A DNA stretch of 64,000 nt from assembly GCA_025769875.1 (NCBI GenBank), contig JAGFNK010000051.1, positions 62,001 through 126,000 of the forward strand, in the 5' to 3' direction. The notes beneath the pieces are model-generated. The model did no database searches. It was not told where the DNA came from and saw only the letters and a program-made list of their open reading frames with translations. Source of the stretch: Russula earlei. Lineage: Eukaryota > Basidiomycota > Agaricomycetes > Russulales > Russulaceae. The position numbers and the translations under genes were made by a program. Below are positions 56,100-64,000 of this stretch, piece by piece (position 1 is the stretch's first letter; every line of letters starts with the position of its first letter).

Positions 56100-57407
56100 A
56101 TGCAGACCCGCTCGTCAAGAAGCTCTGATTCCTCTGCAGAAGAAACCCGAGCAGATATCAAGGCAAGATGGACGACTGAGGAGGAAGCCGAGTTCTTAAA
56201 CTTCCTCTTGGAGCACAAGGACCAAATGATGTCCAATGCTATGTTCAAGGATCAAGTCTTCAATGAGGCGGCCGGTCAAATTAGGTCCCTTTGTAAGAAG
56301 GGTGGCTTCAAAACTCTGAGCTCATGCAAGACAAAGTGGCAAAGGGTATGTGTTTCCTCTTTTCACTACACCTCAACACTGACACCGTTCAACTAGATGA
56401 AGACCGACTGGGACACCATTTCAGCGATCAAAAATAAGTCTGGCATGGCTTGGGATGATGTGACAGGAATGGACATATCAGCAGAAAATCAAAATCAGGC
56501 AGTGTATGATGAGCTGGTCGCAGTGCGTCTGTAACTCCTGATTTGTTGACAATAACTTACTTTAGTAGGACAAACCAGCGGTCAAGAAGTTCCACCACAA
56601 GGGCTGGCCACATTGCGAGGCCATGGAATCTCTTGTAGGAACAAAAACCAAAGGCAAACATGCATACTGGGCTTCACAACCAACACCTCATGCTGAGCAT
56701 GCTCCATCCCAGCCACCTACTCCTACTCACCTGACCCCCAATTTGTCTCAAGTCAGCGGCAGCAGGAGGGCATTGACTTTACCATCAAATACCTATTCGA
56801 CTTCATAACCAACAAGCGTAAATCGCCTCGCATTGACAATATCCTGATGTCCGAAACATCTTCGGCTAAAAAACAGAGGGGTGACACTGTGGCATCTGCT
56901 GTCATGGGTGTTACAGCGGTCATGAACAGAGTTGTTGATGTCTTCAACTCAACTGTCCATTCTCTTGGTTTCTCCCCACCCATGCCTGAATTCGCACCTG
57001 CACCTGCACTCGCACTCTCACCCGCACCCGCACCTGCACCCGCACCCGCACCCGCACCCGCACCCGCACCCGCACCCGCACCCGCACCCGCACCCGCACC
57101 CACACCCGCACCTGCACCTGCACCTGCACCTGCACCCACACTCACAGGTGATACTGTACCTGGATTTTTGGCACTTCCTGAGTATGCATGCCAGACACTG
57201 GCAGTCCAACACCTTGCCAGTGATATCAAGGATATCACAAATGGTTGTTGGTTGCCAACTGATGATATTGTCCCAGCATTATCCCTGTTTGCCAATTGCG
57301 GCATTGGAGAGGTGGATGGCTACCTCGCGCTCATATCCGTGGAGTCATCATGTGAGTTTGCATGTGGATACATATGTAATCTGGTGGAGAAAGTGAAGCG
57401 AGCATAA
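56100..57407 (+). pseudogene. Harbinger Myb/SANT-like DNA-binding protein, frameshifted
   Basis: The partner of the transposase in Harbinger elements, needed to bind the element ends and bring the transposase to the nucleus. Exons 56100-56345, 56397-56522 and from 56569 join in frame: RWTTEEEAEFLNFLLEHKDQ, TLSSCKTKWQR then MKTDWDTISAIKNKSGMAWD, and VKKFHHKGWPHCEAM. This is a Myb_DNA-bind_3-type domain. In a C-run near 56733 one base is missing, after which the frame continues as QRQQEGIDFTIKYLFDF and, later, a Pro-Ala repeat and a C-terminal region ending NLVEKVKRA at the stop at 57407. The frame loss would truncate the protein after the DNA-binding domain. Confidence 0.82.
56995..57147 (+). 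repeat. (CACCCG/CACCTG)n hexanucleotide repeat coding Pro-Ala
   Basis: About 25 units of cac-c(c/t)g run in the Myb gene frame as alternating Ala and Pro. Edge units carry cacctg while the centre is pure cacccg, so the centre is probably the more recently expanded part. Long frames on other strands here come only from the repeat. Confidence 0.9.
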
Positions 57408-57616
57408 GCGATGATTTGTGTTGTTGTGTCATGTATGTGTATCCAAATAAATATTTCACATATTGTGAAATTACATGTGATGTGCCAAAAATATTTTCTG
57501 TCAAAAAGTTGCATGCTTTGTCCCCATTGTTGTCCCCTCCCTCACTCAAGATGCCCGATAACCCTCATCAGCAATGGGTACAATGGTGATGCCAATGGCA
57601 CCAACGGCTCTATGTC

Positions 57617-59882
57617 ATGTTAAATATGTCAACTGTTCTCCTACTTTGCTGCCAAGCATTACTTGAGCTCCTTGAACCCCTCTATCATCCTCCTATCCCA
57701 TATCACACATATTCATACACTGGGGCTAAGTGGGTTGAGGACCTACTCACTGGCCATCCAGAGCGCATTCAGACTGAGCTTGGGGTGCATAAAAAAGTAT
57801 TTATCATCCTCCAGCAGATCCTCCAATGACTTGGTATCTCATCATCATGACATGTCCAAGTCAAAGAACAAATTGCTATCTGTCAAGACTCACTGTTGAA
57901 CTATCCAGTTCAAGAGCGAGGGATAAGCTCAAAGACGAGTCGATAGACGTCCAAGACCGCGTGGGCAAGGAGTAGAGTCCAGAGTAGCAACAAATACCAG
58001 AGAGGTATTGTTACTGTGAGAGTAGAACAATCACGCAGGGAAGAGGCCAGGATAGTCACAAGGGGATGGTCCTTAAAGGAGTATCCCTGGGATGGAGAGT
58101 GCCGTAGACAAATGGACAGTCTGAGGACTGTCCACTACTTTATTGAGCGCTTATATACTACAAGAGAACTGCTAAATAGGGAAACAAGTCATAACCTTGT
58201 TATCAAGCACAATAGAGTGATGAGTAAGAAGTCGGAGGACACTTACTGAGCATGCTCAGTCATGCTCAGTAAGCTGCTGAGTAAGAAGCTTCTCATTGAT
58301 GAGTAAGAGCTTCCATTGTCCATGTGTTTCACTGCTTTAGTGCACGTGCGAAGCACCTGATTCATTTCCTGTTAGTTAGTTTAGGGCCAGGTCATTTGAG
58401 GACTTGTAGTTTGGTTAGGGAATAGTGTTATCTTATAAGGCCCTTATATAGTTCTATTAGGTACCTTAGAGTCGACCCTAATACTTCTATTAAGGTCCTT
58501 AGTGTTGCCTTATAGTTCGTTCTATAGTTATTAGAGTTGGTCTAATAACGCGTTGTAGGGCCTTTGATACTAGGTTAGTACCTATTGTAGAGTTCCTAGG
58601 GTCGTTCCAAAGGGTCCTTAGGAAGGCCCTAATACTGTCTTTTGTTGCTAGAAGGGTTGCCTTTAAGTGGGGCTTGCTGTATGTCGATTGTGCCGAGAAT
58701 CGCTCGCGCAACAATGCGTGCGCGATATTGTGGACACCTCTACTCACCCCTTTTGCTCGTGTGAACAGGGTGACACCATAGAGGCTGGGTTTCCTCCTAT
58801 AAGGAAGGGTCCTTCAAGGGCCCTCTCCAGGGAATGGTTCATGACACTATCTTCCTTTATACAGCTGTCACAGGGCTGCCATGACACATGTCAGAGAGCA
58901 TTTTCAGCAGTCACCCCGCACCATTTCAAAGTAAGTATCTCTCAGGTTTCTTTCAGATGTTGTCTGATGGATAGCTAGGTATTTTTTAAAAAATTCTAGG
59001 CGTTCTCTCAAGCCCTCCCTTCTACACCACATTTGTGCGCCTTCCTGATGCCAATTCACCCCCTCACCCCTTCATCCAAAGCAACCCCAAATTCTTTCCA
59101 TTTCTCAAGGACGCGCTGGGTGCTATCAACGGTACACATATTGACTGTTTTGCCACTGCTGCAGAGCATGATGCGGCAAGGAACCACAAAGGAGGTCTCA
59201 CACAGAACTGCCTCGTGGGATGCTCATTCGACCTCTGCTTCACCTACCTGCTGACTGGTTGGGAGGGTTCCACTGCTGATGCGACACTTTTTTATGCCGC
59301 ACAACATTCTGATCCTCATGTCCCAAGGGGGAAGTATTATCTTGGTGATGCAGGTTTTGCCTCGTCAGATGTACTTCTCACCCCTTATCAAGGCATGCGG
59401 TACCATCTAGCTGAATGGGGCCATGCTCGCACAAGGTGAGTCTTTGTTGTCTTACTTTCAAGTTGTCTTACTGATGTTTGTCCAAGGCCACACACACCCA
59501 AGGAGCCGTTCAATTTGCATCATGCCCAAGCTCGCAATGTCATTGAACACATTTTTGGAATTCTCAAGCAGTGTTTCAAGATTCTCTCACAACCCCGCGA
59601 GTATGACATGGGAGTTCAAGCACACGTCCCATGTGCGCTCGCAGCACTTCACAATCTTATTCATGCATATGACTCTAGGGAGATTGGCACCTTTGACAAC
59701 CAAGTGGCTGACCTCCAGATGGACGCACAAGAAGAGGAAGCACTGGCTGGTGAACTTGGAGCTGGCCCTGTGATGCAGCGTGAGAGGGAGTGAGCAAATA
59801 TCAGGCGAGATAAAATTGCTGATGACATGTGGGAGCAGTATCAGAGAATTCAGAGGGACCGTGCAGAACGTGTTATTGAATA
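57617..59882 (+). pseudogene. Harbinger DDE transposase, interrupted and mutated
   Basis: The N-terminal exon (57617-57880) includes AKWVEDLLTGHPERIQTELG and HKKVFIILQQILQ. It is cut by the solo LTR and resumes at 58852 with MTHVREHFQQSPRTISK, an intron, and the catalytic part at 59035-59435 and 59487-59793: GAINGTHIDCF, GGLTQNCLVGCSFDLCFTY, GKYYLGDAGF and ARNVIEHIFGILK. The family has Asp in GAIDGTH; here it is Asn, so the first catalytic residue is lost, while the second Asp and the Glu remain. A frame change is needed near 59000, and a TGA at 59791 precedes a conserved tail (DKIADDMWEQYQRIQRDRA) that ends at 59882; CGA to TGA would explain it. Confidence 0.85.
57881..58846 (-). mobile_element. 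Solo LTR, family B (copy 4)
   Basis: 966 bp in reverse orientation, plus-strand ends TGTCAAGACTCAC and GGTTCATGACA, flanked by the exact duplication CTATC (57876-57880 and 58847-58851). It disrupts the Harbinger transposase. It keeps more CpG than the other family B copies (for example gcgcgcaac near 58705), so it is probably the youngest insertion of the family here. Confidence 0.92.
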
Positions 59883-60206
59883 GTATTTTTTTCAAAAAAA
59901 GATTTTCCATTTCCTCTTCAAAAATCTCTCGCTCCACGTGCATGGATCCTGGGCCCTACAGTATGCCTCGGCAACATTCAGCAGACACAAGCGGACTGAG
60001 TCAGTTCCCAGTCACGGCTGCAATCACAATATGTGAATATGCAAATCACAAGTGAATAAAAACTCATATTAAAAAAAAACCTATTAGTTTATCATATATG
60101 TGATGTCACTTATATCACACTGGTCACACCAGTCACTCCCGGAAAATCCTGAAATTCAAGTTCAAGTTCGAAGTTCAAGAATTCTCGGTTGGTATCATGG
60201 GCCTAA

Positions 60207-62334
60207 GACAATTGGTAGCTAGCACATAGCGATCATGAAAACAATTTGATAGTTACTACAGACAAAATAATTGGGGATGCTCTCAGATACTTAAGAGCAT
60301 CATACATACAGTAGATACTTCAGTTTCTTCTCACAGAAACTAAAGTACTTACTATCTCACGATCTTATCAGTAGCTGATTATGCATTGTAGTATCATTTT
60401 TATTAGGTAAATATGACACAAGGTTTTCTTCTCACAGAAACTGAATATCATTTTTATTAGATCTACTTGATCTAATCTTCCTTATCACTGCGCGATTCAA
60501 CACATGATGCTTTGCATCTCAATTGTGTTCATCTCCTCTGACAGATGATCAAGGATGCCAGGCGTGTCGATGACCTTCCTGTTGTGATTCCTGACCGTGA
60601 GTGAGCTCGATTGCAAGTGCACAAGGCCGAGTGAGGGGTCCCCTCACTCAGCACATATACCCAGGACTGTTCTTAGCATCTCCAAGTAGAACTAGTTATT
60701 TACACTCAGTTTGTACCTAGTCTAGTTAATTAACATAGACACTGATTGGCTTAACTGACGTTCCATCATTTGGATACCATTCGTTTACCTCCTGCCTACT
60801 TGAATGAGTAGATAGTTTACCCTTGTCCCTCAGTGATCGCTCACGCACGTGAGTCACTGAGGTGCGTTCCCACTTACTTATTGTTCCTTACATTCCATAA
60901 AGCTTATACCTGAATAGTACAGTCATTACATTCTCACGTGTGCAAACATGCAGGTCTCCTTTGAAGCTGCATACACTCACTCAAAACAACCCTTCCATAC
61001 CCTCAATAAACTGTTTAGTTTCTACACTTCCATCGAAGATACCTGTAATCTACATCAGCAAAATCACAAGAAAATTTATGACTTTTTTGACTTTTTAGCT
61101 TTATTGGGAGTATTTCTAAAGTTGAAAGTTCATAAAGTAGTAAAGCACCATTCAAGCCTCCATAAAGCCAAAAATGGTAGTAAAGTTTGTAAAGTCTGTT
61201 AAAGTCCCTGATATGTCCCAAACCAACATTGGACAGAGAGGGCTCTTAACTTTAGCAATAACATTTTTTCATGCATTAGAGTGGAAATTGGTTGATAGCC
61301 CTAAGGCTGGCTGATGTGACTTTCCAACTTTTGAGAACTTTGCAGAACTTATGCAGCTTTCTCGACTTTCTTGGCTATATAGTTGATATTTGGGTCACAA
61401 CTTTCTAGAATTAGGGTCAGTCCAAGCAACCATTGACTTTTCAACTTTTTTGACTCTTTAAAGACTTTATAAAGCTAAAAAATATTTATGTGTTTTTCCT
61501 GATGTAGGTGTCCCACAAAGAGTGATTTAGTTTGGATCAATGGGTGGCAGACATGGTATGTGCCACTGAGACAGTACCTAGGAGATTATATAGGAGGTGA
61601 CAAATATTATGAAAGGAAACAGAATTGAGACCGGAAGATATAAGGACCAAGACTAATCAAAAATGTATGAAGAAAGTGAAAGATGACTACCGCACCTGTG
61701 ACATCAGAGACACCTAATTCGAATTTAATTTACACGTACGGTCCGGATTGGCCGTTCGAGAACTGAGTCCGTGGAATCAAACTCCGCCCTCCGCCATGAC
61801 CAGCCAAAATATTACTCGAAAACCATTTATGGACCTCCATTTCTCTTTGCTAGAATGACATTAATACTATAGCTACACAGTTTTTAAGAAAAGTGAGATG
61901 GTAGTGAACTGCCGAGTTCCCACAGTGACTCACAGCCTTGCGCCAGTGTCAGTTCTCGACCCAGAATAAGCTAAGTTGATGCGCCTCAACGCCACATGCC
62001 ATGGGACTCGAGTCTGGATTTCCTTCTATCTATTGTTTCTCGAATACAAGGTAATTCTCGCCTTGCAAGAGACCTTTCCCCCCCTTTGTTTCGGTGTGTG
62101 AGCACCTTCGCGTTAGGGATTCTCCCTTGCCCCCCTCTGCCCTCTGTCTCCCCACCGTCCTCTGACCTGCCCACAAACTCAGAGCGCTCCCTCCCAGCTC
62201 GCTACATCTCCTCGGCGGCTATCCGTAACTCAATACACGGGGCAGTGAGCCTACCCGTGACTCAACCCTCTTCGACCATCATCTTCTCGCCATCTACCCA
62301 TCCGTCTATTTTCACCTCCATTTTTTCCAGTGAT
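60207..62334. other. Intergenic, repeat-like; promoter of NACHT gene at its end
   Basis: 60.2-61.7 kb is AT-rich with direct repeats such as ttctcacagaaact (60331 and 60433) and looks like retroelement debris, but it has no LTR ends I can define. From about 61.75 kb the composition changes to normal host DNA. A long open frame begins near 61996, but the coding start I prefer is the ATG at 62335. Confidence 0.45.
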
Positions 62335-64000
62335 ATGAGTTACCCGTCACAATCCTCCTCGTCGTTCCAGTCGCTCTTCAACGCTGCCTTGCAGGACTAC
62401 GAAAAGAAGACGAGTACGAGACTAGTTGATCATCCGCTTGCCAAGGAGCTCGAAATTTGCGACTCCGTGGATTCCATTGCCGCCGTCCTTCAAAGACAGG
62501 CACATCCTGTTAGTCGATATGGAAGAGACGACGGAAGGGTCATGAAATCGGTCAAGTGTACCGTCCAGGTCCTGTACACGCTTTCAAAAAACATCGTACT
62601 TCGTGAGACTGCTGGTACAGTGCGTCTGAAAATGACTATTGGAATTATTGTCCCTAATGCCAATTCGGCAGCTTTTCCCAGGCGCGAAGGCTGTTTTCGC
62701 TGCGATCGGTATCTTGCTGGGAGTATGTCCTATTTTCCGCTCCGATAGCAGTGTATATGATATTAAGCTGCCTCAGGGAGTCAAAAATGTCTTTGAAAGT
62801 GACAGTACACTCCTCGACCTGTTCGAGTCTTTGGAGAATTTCATCGGTAGACTCGAGACATATACGAAGGACCCTCCTAACGACACAAAAGCATTGGAGG
62901 ACATTCTTGTGAAGATTATTGTGGAACTTCTTTCCGCCCTCGCTCTAGCGACCAAGCAGTTCAGGCAAGGGCCATTTAGTATGTCCGTCTTCCTTCGTTT
63001 ATTGAGGTGGGTGACTGAAGGCAATGCAGGGAGCTTTGTAGGTAAACTTGGCCGTGGGAATGAGATCGAGAAAGTGCTACGGAGGCTGGATAGGCTTACT
63101 CAATATGACGTTCGAACGACCACAGCACAGACTCTCCGGATTGTCAATCGAATGATGTTGGGTGGTGAGCAATGCTACTGGGCCTGTGCCTTGTTCGCCC
63201 CTGACCACACAACCGCCTAGACTTATTAAGGTCATCATCAGACGACAGGAAATTCGTCAGGGAAATGACCAAGTCCGAACGTGGGTCATTTTTATTTCGA
63301 ATTTTCGCATAGCTGTTGCGGAGCACTTATACCCCTTCACAGGCGACAAGCTTCGACAGGACATTCACAAATGGCTCTCACCCCCAGATCCCTGGAAAAA
63401 CTACAAGACCGCTTGTGAATCTAAGCGTGACGGAACCTCAACCTGGTGGATTCAAGGTGACACTTACGCAAAATGGAAATCATCTGGTCCCAGCTCACTT
63501 TTGTGGATTCATGGAAAACGTTTGTGTTTTGTAACCGTACTCATCCCCCACGAGTAATGACTCTTCCCTCTTTAGCGGGTGCCGGAAAGACCGTTCTCTG
63601 GTACTTCCATCTCCCCCATATTACCTTTGCGGACACTGATCATAGTCTATGGGCCAGTTCTGCAATCATCGCAGATATCCTCGAAATGTGCAAGCGTGAA
63701 CAAGCGTCGTTAGCTTTCATCTATTGCGATTTCAGGGAGGACCAAAAGAGGGACCTGCGCAGTTTGGTGTCGTCCTTGGTGATCCAACTTTGTGATCAGT
63801 CCGATTCCTATTACGACATCGTCTCTGAATTCTTCGGGGCGCATCGTTGCGGCGAGGAATATGCCAACGAGTCTGAGCTCGTACAATGCCTCAAAGACAT
63901 GGTGATTATCCAGGGACAAGCCACTTTGTACATCATCATTGATGCCCTGGACGAATGTCCAGAGATAGCTGGTTTGCCATCTGCCCGAGACAAAGTCTTG
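62335..64000 (+). CDS. NACHT-domain protein ('Goodbye' N-terminus), partial at window edge
   Basis: From the ATG at 62335 the protein begins MSYPSQSSSSFQSLFNAALQ and DYEKKTSTRLVDHPLAKELE, a Goodbye-type N-terminus of fungal STAND receptors. Helical regions follow (GVKNVFESDSTLLDLFESLE, LEDILVKIIVELLSALALAT, EIEKVLRRLDRLTQ), then KLRQDIHKWLSPPDP and a Trp-rich stretch (SLLWIHGKR). The P-loop AGAGKTVLW is intact at 63575-63601 and is split from SSAIIADILEM by an intron. SLAFIYCDFREDQKRDLRSL and the Walker B region LYIIIDALDECPE follow before the window ends. Introns are inferred at five or more places, and the early exons (62500-62700) are hard to join, so damage there cannot be excluded. It is the intact-looking relative of the pseudogene at 46.4 kb; the C-terminal sensor repeats lie outside the window. 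Confidence 0.75.

Larger units (their letters stand above)
55791..60203. mobile_element. PIF/Harbinger element, complete but inactive
   Basis: Both ends start GGCCCATGATACC and form inverted repeats of about 190 bp (55791-55980 and 60020-60203). They are flanked by the 3-bp duplication TAA (55788-55790 and 60204-60206), the Harbinger hallmark. It carries the usual two genes in the same direction, a Myb/SANT-like DNA-binding protein and a DDE transposase. Without the solo LTR (57881-58846) and its duplication it would be about 3.44 kb. Both genes carry inactivating changes. Confidence 0.92.

Noticed and set aside
56944..57304. Long ORFs antisense to the Pro-Ala repeat
   Set aside because: They come from the hexanucleotide repeat; the Myb gene frame is on the plus strand.
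1..64000. tRNA, rRNA or CRISPR features
   Set aside because: I looked for B-box-like GGTTCGANNCC blocks, conserved rRNA strings and regular short repeats with spacers and found nothing convincing; weak B-box matches lacked the partner stem or A-box.

Overview
The window comes from a filamentous basidiomycete, most probably an Agaricomycete; the species cannot be told from the sequence. The evidence is short GT-AG introns (about 45-60 nt), conserved eukaryotic core genes (RNA polymerase III subunit RPC9, CCR4-NOT subunit NOT2, geranylgeranyltransferase-I beta), NACHT proteins with the fungal 'Goodbye' N-terminus and ankyrin repeats, an F-box/LRR protein of the mushroom type, and many fungal transposon families. 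There is no operon, CRISPR or other prokaryotic feature.

Layout. 1-1054 is an almost complete long palindrome. 1.7-2.8 kb holds a truncated RPC9 pseudogene and a nuclease relic, followed by an intact cation-efflux-like membrane protein gene (3.2-4.05 kb). 4.9-19.9 kb is a nest of transposons. A decayed F-box/LRR gene (7.1-16.2 kb, minus strand) is split by two LTR insertions. One of these LTRs is split by a 6-kb hAT-like element, which itself carries a solo LTR and an element with 411-bp inverted ends. Most insertions still show exact target-site duplications (GTTAG, GAAGCAAC, GATAT, CCTGC). A Gypsy pol relic with further LTRs follows.

19.98-22.73 kb and 35.30-38.03 kb are two copies of one segment that carries an AAA-ATPase-like/PD-(D/E)XK nuclease gene. 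The right copy reads as an intact nine-exon gene of 700 codons. The left copy has two single-base insertions. A second RPC9 pseudogene lies beside the left copy. 24.3-31.5 kb holds two Pogo-type transposase genes, two LTRs and an unknown ORF. 32.2-33.7 kb is a probable single-pass membrane protein. 33.9-35.2 kb is a broken piece of PRP6.

39.1-44.9 kb is the gene-dense island: a YCII-domain gene (with one frameshift), GGTase-I beta and NOT2, all on the minus strand, then RPC9 on the plus strand behind a 121-bp divergent promoter. 46.4-49.8 kb is a NACHT-ankyrin pseudogene. 50-55.7 kb contains duplicated short segments, an EEP-phosphatase pseudogene and a NOG1 pseudogene. 55.79-60.20 kb is a complete but dead PIF/Harbinger element (190-bp inverted ends, TAA duplication, Myb gene, transposase) interrupted by a solo LTR. 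The window ends inside a second NACHT gene with an intact P-loop.

Two themes join the parts. Repeated DNA has lost CpG in favour of TpG/CpA, including stop codons that look like former CGA, as expected from cytosine methylation or a RIP-like process. Broken copies of host housekeeping genes (RPC9 twice, PRP6, NOG1, an EEP gene) lie scattered among the mobile elements, and the RPC9 copies keep their introns and so moved as DNA.
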